Origin: Pseudobdellovibrionaceae bacterium
GTDB taxonomy: Bacteria; Bdellovibrionota; Bdellovibrionia; Bdellovibrionales; Bdellovibrionaceae
DNA: 8,153 bases
Direction of reading: 5' to 3'
Assembly (NCBI GenBank): GCA_947374445.1
Contig: CANCBY010000104.1
Coordinates: 1-8,153, forward strand
Part shown: piece after piece, positions 1 through 6,287 of the stretch
How the letters are laid out: the number at the start of each line of letters is the position of its first letter
Numbering within the stretch: position 1 is the stretch's first letter
The notes under the pieces: model-generated
Seen by the model: the letters and a program-made list of their open reading frames with translations, nothing else
Databases searched by the model: none
What the model was told of the DNA's origin: nothing
Translations under genes and position numbers: made by a program

Positions 1-200
1 AAATCTTCTTGTACAAAACGACTGATAAGATTTGAGACGATCGCAAATTGATCCAATTTTTTTTGCACCAATTCGGCCTTCGCGGATTGGTGCGAAGAGC
101 CCATTATATGGCTTGAGTGTTTCACGCTGAGATAAAAGGCAACGAGGGAAAGACTGGCTACCAGGCCAAATCCAACCAACCAATATTTGAAATATCTCAT
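1..200 (-). CDS. N-terminal part of a membrane-anchored protein (truncated by window edge)
   Basis: The gene reads leftwards off the window; only the first 66 codons are present. The start is an ATG at 200. Another ATG 11 bases upstream is out of frame and soon meets a stop. The ribosome site is weak (GAAATGAAG just upstream). Residues 1-5 are short and basic (MRYFK), residues 7-24 form a hydrophobic helix (WLVGFGLVASLSLVAFYL), and the rest is polar with heptad-like charge (AELVQKKLDQFAIVSNLISRF). This is the pattern of a signal anchor followed by an extracytoplasmic helical region, as in the N-termini of sensor kinases, chemoreceptors or envelope proteins. No family can be named from 66 residues. 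The gene is divergent from recQ, and the shared 247-base gap should hold its promoter, though none is clear. Confidence 0.72.
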   Translation of the reverse strand, partial: MRYFKYWLVGFGLVASLSLVAFYLSVKHSSHIMGSSHQSAKAELVQKKLDQFAIVSNLISRFVQED

Positions 201-342
201 AAGTACTTCATTTCGTTTTTGCCTTAATTCCTGTGCGATGTTGTTATGCAGCGATCATTTCTTTTTCGACATAAGTCAGGCAATTCTAAAGAAGATCTTA
301 ATGTGTGTTTTTGGGGCTCAATTTTGAGACGCTCTTGGCGAG

Positions 343-405
343 AGCCGCCCTGCGGAAGGCCGAAGGCACTGAGGCCTCAGTGCCTTCGGCCTTGAGTTTG
401 CGGCT
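343..405. repeat. Perfect 38-bp palindrome nested in a longer imperfect inverted repeat
   Basis: Bases 356-393 are a perfect palindrome with no spacer; each half is AAGGCCGAAGGCACTGAGG or its complement. An outer pair, AGCCGC at 343-348 and GCGGCT at 400-405, can extend the stem across a short internal loop, and GGCG at 337-340 can pair with CGCC at 411-414. It lies between two divergent genes, 54 bases before recQ, so no coding unit visibly ends there, and no T-tract follows on either strand. Possible roles are a dispersed REP-like element, a cruciform or dimer binding site, or a structure in the recQ leader. The symmetry is directly visible; the role is unknown. Confidence 0.85.
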
Positions 406-447
406 AAGACCGCCTAGTTTAACTTTCATCGCAAAGGAACCCTTCGT

Positions 448-2049
448 ATGCCCGCAAAACTTGAGCAAACCCTATTGAGCCATTTTGGGATGCCTCAATT
501 CAGAGCGGGTCAAAAAGAAATCATTACTTCGATTTTGGCACAAAAGGATGTTTTGGCCGTTTTGCCAACGGGTGGCGGCAAATCACTCTGTTACCAGCTG
601 CCGGCAGTTGAGCTCCAAAAATTGGTGGTCGTAGTGTCGCCGTTGATTGCTTTAATGAAAGATCAAGTGGCCTCTTTGCAACGGATGAAAATTCCTGCAG
701 GGGCCATCTTTTCGGGGCAGACTGAAGACGAAAAAAGGGCGGTCTTTACCCAGATTCAAAAAGGTGGCGCCTATGTTTTATATTTGTCTCCGGAGCGAGT
801 GCAAAAAGAGGGCTTTCAGCGCTGGATTCAAAACCAGAATCTTGCACTTTTTGCGATCGATGAGGCTCACTGCGTTTCGCAGTGGGGCCATGACTTTCGG
901 GCCGAGTACGGAGAACTTAAAATTCTCAAAAAATTAAGGCCTGATGTACCCATGTTGGCTCTCACTGCTTCTGCCACTCCCACGGTGTTGGATGATATTT
1001 CAAAACAGTTGCAGCTGAACAAGCCAGAAAAGAGAGTCCACGGATTTTACCGTCCCAATTTGTATTTCCAAGTCGAGGCTTGTGAAAATGAAGACCAAAA
1101 GTTTGAGCTTCTTGTGCAAGCGATAAAGCAAACACTAAGTCAGTCAACTGGTCGCATACTTATTTACTGCGGCACGCGCAAGATGACACAAGCTGTGGCT
1201 TCGCAGTTGGAACTTCAATTTGAGAGTGTGAGCTTTTACCATGCAGGCCTCGGCACCGAGACCCGCAATCAAGTCCAGGCCGATTATATTGAGGGCAACA
1301 TCCGCATTCTTGTCGCGACCAATGCCTTCGGAATGGGAATCGATCAGCCGGATGTGCGCTTGGTGGTGCATTTTCAGATGCCTGCAAATATTGACTCTTT
1401 GTCGCAAGAGATGGGGCGGGCGGGCCGAGATGGTTTACCTTCGACCTGTGTTATGCTTTACGCCGCTAAAGATAAAGGGCTTCAATCCTATTTCATTCAA
1501 AACTCAGAGGCTTCAGCCGAGCTTAAAAAATTGCGCTGGAAAAATCTAGATGCTTTGGTTAACTACGCCGAAGGCGGTGAGTGTCGCCATGCCGAGATTT
1601 TGATCTATTATAAAGATGCTCAGCGCATTCAAAGTTGTGGTCATTGCGATGTCTGTGCTCCTAAGTCCGAGCGAAGAGTGGTGCTGAGCCCGTCTCAAAA
1701 ACCATCACCGGTGCAGTCACAAATTCAAAGCTGGTTCAAAGGCGAAAAGGCGGCAACTAGTTTTAAAAAGGCCAAAAAATCAAAAGCACCTAGTTTTAAC
1801 GACAGTCAGATTCTGGACCCTCAGCAGCTTGTTTGTTTTGAGGCCCTCAAAGTTTGGCGAAAGCAAAAATCCAAAGAGCTTGATACGCCTGCATTTATTA
1901 TTTTCAGTGATAAAACTTTGCGGCAGCTGGCACAACTAAAGCCAACAGATACCGAAGGACTGCAAAAAGTTTATGGGATTGGTCAAGAAAAGAGCGATCG
2001 CTTTGGAGCAGAAATTTTTCAAGTGATCCAGTCGGCGGATTCACATTAG
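448..2049 (+). CDS. recQ: ATP-dependent DNA helicase, RecQ family, lacking the winged-helix domain
   Basis: This encodes a 3'-5' superfamily 2 helicase acting in recombination and replication-fork repair. The start ATG has AAAGGAA eight bases upstream. In order: the RecQ Q-motif region (FGMPQFRAGQ, 13-22), Walker A TGGGKS (41-46), motif Ia VSPLIALMKDQ (63-73), the DEAH box (138-141) followed by the RecQ aromatic-rich loop (HCVSQWGHDFR), motif III LTASAT, motif V region TNAFGMGIDQPDVR, and motif VI QEMGRAGRDG (320-329). Zinc ligands are Cys379, 397, 400 and 403, close to their positions in E. coli RecQ. A C-terminal HRDC-like domain covers about 458-530. Length is 533 residues against 609 in E. 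coli RecQ. The difference falls between the zinc module and HRDC, where only about 52 residues, including a lysine-rich patch (KKAKKSK), replace the roughly 110-residue winged helix. The family call is secure. Whether it is the main RecQ or a paralogue cannot be told. Confidence 0.95.
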   Translation: MPAKLEQTLLSHFGMPQFRAGQKEIITSILAQKDVLAVLPTGGGKSLCYQLPAVELQKLVVVVSPLIALMKDQVASLQRMKIPAGAIFSGQTEDEKRAVFTQIQKGGAYVLYLSPERVQKEGFQRWIQNQNLALFAIDEAHCVSQWGHDFRAEYGELKILKKLRPDVPMLALTASATPTVLDDISKQLQLNKPEKRVHGFYRPNLYFQVEACENEDQKFELLVQAIKQTLSQSTGRILIYCGTRKMTQAVASQLELQFESVSFYHAGLGTETRNQVQADYIEGNIRILVATNAFGMGIDQPDVRLVVHFQMPANIDSLSQEMGRAGRDGLPSTCVMLYAAKDKGLQSYFIQNSEASAELKKLRWKNLDALVNYAEGGECRHAEILIYYKDAQRIQSCGHCDVCAPKSERRVVLSPSQKPSPVQSQIQSWFKGEKAATSFKKAKKSKAPSFNDSQILDPQQLVCFEALKVWRKQKSKELDTPAFIIFSDKTLRQLAQLKPTDTEGLQKVYGIGQEKSDRFGAEIFQVIQSADSH

Positions 2050-2083
2050 CGAGATTAGATATTAGGATAGAAATAGTAGCCGC

Positions 2084-2117
2084 AAAAATACAAACGCCCG
2101 GTTCTGCCGGGCGTCTT
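2084..2117 (-). terminator. Intrinsic terminator, best on the minus strand, possibly also ending recQ
   Basis: The stem ACGCCCGG (2094-2101) pairs perfectly with CCGGGCGT (2107-2114) around a 5-base loop. On the minus strand it is followed by a T-rich tail (TTTGTATTTTT). On the plus strand only CTTG follows, so termination of recQ there would be weaker. The orientation implies a transcript arriving from the right on the minus strand, although no long gene is present there. Confidence 0.7.
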
Positions 2118-2147
2118 GAAAGTTCCGAAGTTTAAGGAACATCTAGG

Positions 2148-2216
2148 CTACTTTGGGGGTCCCCTTTCAGGGAGCTCAACAAGTTCCAATAAAACATCGG
2201 GTCTTCGGATCAACAT
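2148..2216 (-). CDS. Possible 22-residue small protein or leader peptide
   Basis: A 22-codon frame begins with ATG at 2216 and ends with TAG at 2148-2150. A perfect Shine-Dalgarno AGGAGG (CCTCCT on the plus strand at 2227-2232) lies 10 bases upstream of the ATG. Two in-frame GTG codons directly before the ATG, at spacings of 7 and 4, could be the start instead. The peptide begins MLIRRPDVLLELVEL and ends PERGPPK, so it is an amphipathic leucine-rich helix followed by a Pro-Pro pair just before the last residue. The terminator at 2084-2117 lies about 30 bases after the stop, which makes a complete miniature transcription unit. Nothing identifies a function. A chance SD next to a short open frame is the main alternative. 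Confidence 0.33.
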   Translation of the reverse strand: MLIRRPDVLLELVELPERGPPK

Positions 2217-2403
2217 CACCACACGTCCTCCTGTTGAAAATTATCCGCGAGAGTTTCGAACCTCCCAGCGCAAGCTTCTCTTTCAAGAGAACTACTTGCG
2301 GCAGATACTAACTCTTCGGCGGGTTTTCAAAACACTTGACTGGCAAAAGTGAGACTGGGAGCCACTCTCAGGTTGAGACTAGCTAAGGCTGCGGAACCTG
2401 AGC

Positions 2404-2460
2404 GTAAATTGATTTAAAAAAAATGAATTTTTTTTTGACTTGATTTTATAAATTTAATTT
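2404..2460. promoter_or_regulatory. AT-rich block, probable promoter or UP-element zone
   Basis: About nine of ten bases are A or T, including an A8-TGA-T9-type symmetrical tract and TATAAA at 2447-2452. It separates the candidate minus-strand unit from pckG and could feed either or both. TTGACT at 2435-2440 resembles a -35 box, but no matching -10 box sits at 16-18 bases, so no specific promoter is claimed. Confidence 0.4.
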
Positions 2461-2473
2461 GGCTGTTTTTGCC

Positions 2474-2494
2474 CTCAAATGGCCTATATTTGAG
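2474..2494. promoter_or_regulatory. Operator-like inverted repeat at the probable pckG promoter
   Basis: CTCAAAT at 2474-2480 and ATTTGAG at 2488-2494 are perfect 7-base inverted arms separated by 7 bases. The arm-to-arm geometry suits a dimeric helix-turn-helix regulator. The right arm overlaps TATATT (2485-2490), a reasonable -10 candidate about 145 bases before pckG, so a bound protein could block or assist transcription. The symmetry is seen; the binding protein and the promoter are inferred. Confidence 0.45.
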
Positions 2495-2623
2495 TATGGC
2501 TCACGGAGGACTTTTGGAGACAGTAATTTTCTACCTACCTGGCATTTCAATCCTTGGAAAACTTGATTTTTTTTTGTAGGTTCTGGGCTCAAAAAAATGG
2601 GCGCTAGTCGCCTGCAGTTTACG

Positions 2624-2629
2624 AGAGGA
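2624..2629 (+). promoter_or_regulatory. Ribosome binding site that fixes the pckG start
   Basis: AGAGGA lies six bases ahead of the ATG at 2636. The in-frame upstream ATG at 2597 has only a run of A residues before it. It would add a 13-residue tail (MGASRLQFTRGSS) that does not look like the family, so translation is placed at 2636. Confidence 0.7.
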
Positions 2630-2635
2630 TCATCA

Positions 2636-4534
2636 ATGTCAGTTCATGGCAATGCTAGTGCTAGTCAGTTATCTGTAGAATCTTTGGCTCAAGGACTTCA
2701 AGTTCCAATTCACAACACAATGAAAATTGAAAACCAAGCTCTTTTGGCCTGGGTTTATGAGATGGCTCAACTGACCACTCCGGCTGCGATTCATTTTTGT
2801 GATGGTTCTGAAACCGAAAACCAAAAGCTACTTGATCTGATGGTAGCCAGTGGAACTCTTAAAAAACTCAACGAGGCCAAGCGCCCGGGTTCTTACCTGG
2901 CTTGCTCTGACCCTTCGGATGTAGCTCGTGTTGAAGATCGCACTTTTATTTGCTCAGAAAAAATAGAAGACGCAGGTCCTACTAATAATTGGATGGCTCC
3001 TGAAGAAATGCGCGCGACTCTTGGTGGGCTCTTCAAGGGTTGCATGCAGGGCCGCACGATGTACGTGATTCCATTTTCGATGGGGCCTTTGGGCTCTCCG
3101 ATTTCGCAAATTGGTGTTGAGATTTCAGATTCTCCTTATGTCGTAGTGAATATGAAAATCATGACCCGCATGGGGCTTGGCGCTTTGCAGGTTTTGGGAG
3201 CGGAAGGCTTTTTCGTCAAAGCGATGCACAGTGTGGGTATGCCCTTAAAAGCTGGGCAAAAAGATGTGCTTTGGCCTTGCAATGCTGAGCAAAAATATAT
3301 CGTCCACTATCCTGAAGAGAGAGCGATCTGGTCTTTCGGCAGCGGTTATGGCGGCAATGCTTTACTTGGGAAGAAATGTTTTGCACTTCGTATCGCTTCG
3401 ACCATGGGCCGCGACGAAGGATGGCTTGCTGAGCACATGTTAATTCTTGGGGTTGAATCTCCAAACAAAGAGAAAAAGTATGTGACGGCGGCTTTTCCAA
3501 GTGCTTGCGGAAAGACTAATTTTGCGATGCTCATTCCGCCAGCGACTTTTGATGGATGGAAAGTCACTACTATCGGTGATGATATCGCTTGGATCAAAGT
3601 TGGACCTACGGGTGATATGCGCGCGATCAATCCCGAAGCGGGCTATTTTGGCGTGGCTCCAGGCACTAGCTTCAAAACCAACCCCAACGCGATGAAGACG
3701 ATCGCTAAAAATACGATCTTCACCAATGTGGCGCTGACTGAAGATGGTGATGTTTGGTGGGAAGAAATGACCGATGTGCCACCCGCAAAACTAACGGACT
3801 GGCAAGGACAAGCTTGGACTCCAGAGTGCGGTCGCAAATCGGCTCATCCTAACGCTCGTTTCACGGCTCCTGCAAGCCAGTGCCCTTCGGGGGATGCGGA
3901 CTGGGAGAATCCAGCAGGTGTTCCAATCAGTGCGATGCTTTTTGGTGGCCGTCGTGCCGAAACAGTTCCTTTGGTGTTCCAGACGAACAATTGGGCAGAG
4001 GGCGTTTACTTTGCAGCAACAATTGGTTCTGAGACAACGGCTGCTGCGACCGGAGCGGTTGGTGTCGTTCGCCGTGATCCGATGGCGATGCTACCGTTCT
4101 GTGGTTACAATATGGGCGATTATTTTGGTCACTGGCTTTCAATGGCAGGCACGGTTAAGGCACTGCCAAAAATCTTTGTCGTGAATTGGTTTCGCAAAGA
4201 TGAAAATGGTAAATTCATGTGGCCGGGTTATGGCGATAACATGCGTGTTTTGAAGTGGATGTTCGGTCGTGTGACAGGAACAGCTCAAGCGCAAAACTCA
4301 ACTTTGGGAGCGATTCCGCGCTATCAGGATTTGGACTGGTCGGGTATGGATTTCTCAGAAGCTCGTTTTGAAAAACTGACTCAGCTCGATCAAAATAAAT
4401 GGATCGAAGAGGTCCAGTCGCACAAGGAGTTCTTTTCGAAGTTCGGCGAGACTCTGCCGATTGAGTTTATTAACCTGCAAGAGAAAACACTTCGTCGCTT
4501 CAAAGACGGAGCTACTACGTCACCAGGCCTTTAA
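2636..4534 (+). CDS. pckG: Phosphoenolpyruvate carboxykinase (GTP)
   Basis: This enzyme converts oxaloacetate plus GTP to phosphoenolpyruvate, GDP and CO2, the committing cytosolic step of gluconeogenesis from TCA intermediates and amino acids. From the chosen start it has 632 residues, normal for the GTP class. Visible signatures are the substrate-binding Arg98 (VARVE), the region YVIPFSMGPLGSP (143-155), the Mn ligands Lys247 (GKKCFALRIAS) and His267 (LAEHM), the P-loop with the reactive cysteine FPSACGKTN (287-295, Cys291, Lys293, Thr294), the kinase-2 motif GDDIAW with Asp316, the stretch RAINPEAGYFGVAPGTS, FGGRRAETVPLV, and the guanine-pocket region NWFRKDENGKFMWPG. All key residues are intact. 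It is flanked by a candidate operator upstream and its own terminator downstream, so it is probably monocistronic. The GTP-class identification is very secure; ATP-class PEPCK is a different family. Confidence 0.98.
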   Translation: MSVHGNASASQLSVESLAQGLQVPIHNTMKIENQALLAWVYEMAQLTTPAAIHFCDGSETENQKLLDLMVASGTLKKLNEAKRPGSYLACSDPSDVARVEDRTFICSEKIEDAGPTNNWMAPEEMRATLGGLFKGCMQGRTMYVIPFSMGPLGSPISQIGVEISDSPYVVVNMKIMTRMGLGALQVLGAEGFFVKAMHSVGMPLKAGQKDVLWPCNAEQKYIVHYPEERAIWSFGSGYGGNALLGKKCFALRIASTMGRDEGWLAEHMLILGVESPNKEKKYVTAAFPSACGKTNFAMLIPPATFDGWKVTTIGDDIAWIKVGPTGDMRAINPEAGYFGVAPGTSFKTNPNAMKTIAKNTIFTNVALTEDGDVWWEEMTDVPPAKLTDWQGQAWTPECGRKSAHPNARFTAPASQCPSGDADWENPAGVPISAMLFGGRRAETVPLVFQTNNWAEGVYFAATIGSETTAAATGAVGVVRRDPMAMLPFCGYNMGDYFGHWLSMAGTVKALPKIFVVNWFRKDENGKFMWPGYGDNMRVLKWMFGRVTGTAQAQNSTLGAIPRYQDLDWSGMDFSEARFEKLTQLDQNKWIEEVQSHKEFFSKFGETLPIEFINLQEKTLRRFKDGATTSPGL

Positions 4535-4539
4535 GGTTG

Positions 4540-4561
4540 AGCCCGGTGTGCCGGGCTTTTG
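4540..4561 (+). terminator. Intrinsic terminator of pckG
   Basis: AGCCCGG (4540-4546) pairs perfectly with CCGGGCT (4551-4557) around a TGTG loop, followed by a short T run. It sits six bases after the pckG stop codon. Its core resembles the stem at 2094-2114, suggesting a common terminator style in this genome. Confidence 0.88.
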
Positions 4562-4662
4562 TGTGAGTCTCTGACGTAGGGCTGTGTTTGCTTTTGTTTG
4601 GCAGTTAAATCCAGACTTTAGGCAGATGCCATTTTGCAAGTTGCTCGGTTAGACTTCATAGA

Positions 4663-5457
4663 ATGAAAACACAGCTTATTAGTTCTATATTATCCGCGAT
4701 TATTTTGAGCTCTCACATGGCTTTTGCTGAGGCTCCAGCCAACAATTCAAATGCAGGCTCGAGTGCCGCTTCGAACGCTTTCTCGGCAGAATTGAATATC
4801 TTCAAAGATTTTGATTACCCGGAACTGCAAGTTGTTCCGCGAGCTTCTGAAAGATTAAACTCCGAAGCGCAAAACGAAGAAGACGTAAAGGTTCTGGGTT
4901 ATTGGCCCCTACAAATCTCTGCCCTATCAACTTTGGTGACGGGTATTGGAACACGCGGACGTTACGGAAAAGACCCTGCAAGTGATGATTACAAACGAGA
5001 TTCAGACAATGCTTCTTTGGTGGCCACAGGCGTGGGTGCTGGGTGGCTCGCGATGACTACTTGGCTGGCTTACCAAGAGCCTTTCAAAAAATCAGCGATC
5101 AATTTAAAGAAAATGAAAGCTGGGGACAAAAGGTCTGATCTGACTCGCGAAAGATTTTCAGAAGAGGCGCTTGAGAAGCAAGCAAGAATTTCTAAAATTG
5201 TTACTTACGCTTCGGTTTTAACTAACTTGTCGTCTTCGATTTTGGTGTCAAATTATGCCAGCTCTGACTCTAAAAACTACGCCTATGCTTCTGCAGCACT
5301 GGCATTTTTGCCGCTGTTCTTTCAAAGCTCAGCGATAACAGCCTATGATAAGCATCAAGAGTACAAACATAAAATTTACGCGCCAATGACTTGGTTCGAT
5401 TGGAACACTAAGACTCGTGAATGGACTCCACAGGTGGCTCTAAGAGCTGAGTTTTAA
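4663..5457 (+). CDS. Exported or membrane protein of unknown function (first gene of a three-gene operon)
   Basis: The family is not recognised. The 264-residue product starts with a clear Sec signal peptide (MKTQLISSILSAIILSSHMAFA, probable cleavage after Ala22). A low-complexity Asn/Ser/Ala stretch (about 26-40) follows, then four hydrophobic segments at about 79-96, 118-137, 177-198 and 206-227. A basic, charged loop (143-175) lies between the second and third. The C-terminus is soluble, rich in Trp and Tyr (YAPMTWFDWNTKTREW), and ends in Phe. Four helices plus a cleaved signal suggest an envelope-embedded protein; the segments are short and small-residue rich, so helical packing against lipid is not certain. 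No strong SD precedes the ATG. The stop overlaps the next ATG by one base (TAATG), so the two genes are probably translationally coupled. It begins after the pckG terminator, so a promoter should lie within 4562-4662, though I could not define one. Confidence 0.8.
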   Translation: MKTQLISSILSAIILSSHMAFAEAPANNSNAGSSAASNAFSAELNIFKDFDYPELQVVPRASERLNSEAQNEEDVKVLGYWPLQISALSTLVTGIGTRGRYGKDPASDDYKRDSDNASLVATGVGAGWLAMTTWLAYQEPFKKSAINLKKMKAGDKRSDLTRERFSEEALEKQARISKIVTYASVLTNLSSSILVSNYASSDSKNYAYASAALAFLPLFFQSSAITAYDKHQEYKHKIYAPMTWFDWNTKTREWTPQVALRAEF

Positions 5458-6287
5458 TGAGCAAGAGAAATTTTTCTGTAATTATTCAACTTGCGATCGT
5501 GATTTTATCTGGGCGAATGGCGATAGCCGCCGTGCCTGATGATTCAGGAATTTGTTTGAGTGCTCCAGAGCTTAGAAAAACTTATGAATTCCTACGAAAA
5601 GAATCAGACTTAGGTTTGCCGATCTCGCGACAGCTTGAAATTGCAAAACAAGTTTCCGCAGGCTGTGCGGACTCTTTTGAGAGATTTTCTAAAGCCTACA
5701 CTTTGATGAAAAAGAGTGGAGTAGATCTTAAAAGCTCATTGAAGACAGGGATCATGTTTGCCGCCGAAAATGCTGAACGGTCGAGAAACTTTTTTGAATT
5801 TTTTCAAATGACGTATCTTAAAGAAAATTTTGACTTAGACTTTGAGAAATCTTTCGAATTGGCTCTTCACCTTTCAAAAGATTTTGTGGGAAATCCTACA
5901 AGAGCTAGATCTGATTTTGAGAAAACAGTGGAGTTTTGCCAAAAAAAATCGGGTCTTAGTTTGCCTATTAAGAAATGCGCCGAAATTTCAATTCAGGTCG
6001 CAAAAATGAGCCCACATTTTTCGCATGGAAGCTTTAGTTCTTTCGAAGAAACGTACAGTTTTTTGCGCCAGAACTCTCTGCTAGAGCTGACGATGAAAGA
6101 GGCTCTCGAAACATCTTTGAAAGTTTTAAGTTATGGCCCCGCAGGTCCGACTAACTTTAAAGAGAGCTTTAGATTTGCGATGGATAGTCGCCATGGATTG
6201 GCTTTAAAAAGCAGTCAAGCCTTGCAGTTTTCTTTAGAGCAGGCCAAGGCTTCGAATAAAACGGCAGTGCTTCCAGTCTATGAGTAA
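5457..6287 (+). CDS. Exported protein built of about six helical repeats, unknown function
   Basis: The family is not recognised. The 276-residue product has a signal peptide (residues 1-24, ending MAIA). The rest divides into six units of roughly 38-40 residues starting near 39, 77, 115, 154, 196 and 234. Shared features are an aromatic-led first helix (for example FEKTVEFCQKKSG, FEETYSFLRQNS, FKESFRFAMDS), a Leu-x-Leu turn (GLGLPI, GLSLPI, LLELTM, GLALKS), and a second helix with Ala/Ser/Leu spacing (LEIAKQVS, AEISIQVAK, LETSLKVL, LQFSLEQAK). This is the pattern of an alpha-solenoid of helical hairpins, like TPR or Sel1 in shape, but it does not match the consensus of either. Cysteines 33, 70, 161 and 174 could pair in the periplasm. 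The start overlaps the previous stop by one base, and its end overlaps the next gene by eight bases. A protein-binding scaffold is the natural inference. Confidence 0.82.
   Translation: MSKRNFSVIIQLAIVILSGRMAIAAVPDDSGICLSAPELRKTYEFLRKESDLGLPISRQLEIAKQVSAGCADSFERFSKAYTLMKKSGVDLKSSLKTGIMFAAENAERSRNFFEFFQMTYLKENFDLDFEKSFELALHLSKDFVGNPTRARSDFEKTVEFCQKKSGLSLPIKKCAEISIQVAKMSPHFSHGSFSSFEETYSFLRQNSLLELTMKEALETSLKVLSYGPAGPTNFKESFRFAMDSRHGLALKSSQALQFSLEQAKASNKTAVLPVYE

Larger units (their letters stand above)
2084..2402 (-). ncRNA. Candidate structured small RNA or leader transcript between recQ and pckG
   Basis: No known RNA family was recognised. The evidence is a run of hairpins ending in the terminator at 2084-2117. 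(a) CTCAGGTT/AACCTGAG pairs 2367-2374 with 2395-2402. (b) CACTT/AAGTG pairs 2333-2337 with 2347-2351. (c) A two-part stem pairs CGCAAG with CTTGCG (2269-2274/2295-2300) and TTCTCT with AGAGAA (2276-2281/2286-2291), closing on a 4-base loop. (d) GGGAG/CTCTC (2262-2266/2249-2253) closes only on the minus strand because it needs a G-U pair, which favours minus-strand RNA. An AT-rich promoter-like block lies immediately upstream at 2404-2460. The exact 5' end is a guess. The segment may be wholly non-coding or a leader for the short reading frame inside it. Confidence 0.35.

Noticed and set aside
65..93. Inverted repeat GCACCAAT-N13-ATTGGTGC
   Set aside because: It lies inside the coding part of the truncated minus-strand gene with a long loop and no T-tract; probably chance.
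962..1407. Antisense open frames opposite recQ
   Set aside because: Shadow frames over conserved helicase motifs, without start signals.
2249..2266. tRNA T-arm-like GGTTCGAAAC on the minus strand
   Set aside because: The stem does not pair correctly in tRNA register, and no acceptor, D or anticodon arms can be placed around it.
2116..2352. 78-codon plus-strand open frame after recQ
   Set aside because: It starts with TTG inside the terminator region, has no ribosome site, and runs antisense to the hairpin-rich segment; the composition does not look like a conserved protein.
2460..2475. Sigma-54-like TTGGC...TTGCC upstream of pckG
   Set aside because: The GG and GC doublets are 8 bases apart instead of the required 10.
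2496..2579. 27-codon plus-strand frame (begins MAHGGLLET) in the pckG leader
   Set aside because: No ribosome site precedes its ATG, it overlaps the likely transcription start, and an SD-like GGAGGA inside it is too close to the next possible TTG start.
2597..2635. Upstream in-frame ATG as the pckG start
   Set aside because: It is preceded only by A residues, whereas the ATG at 2636 has AGAGGA at six-base spacing and gives a family-length protein.
3216..3837. Several antisense open frames opposite pckG
   Set aside because: They are shadows of a strongly coding gene with all catalytic motifs; none has a ribosome site or recognisable product.
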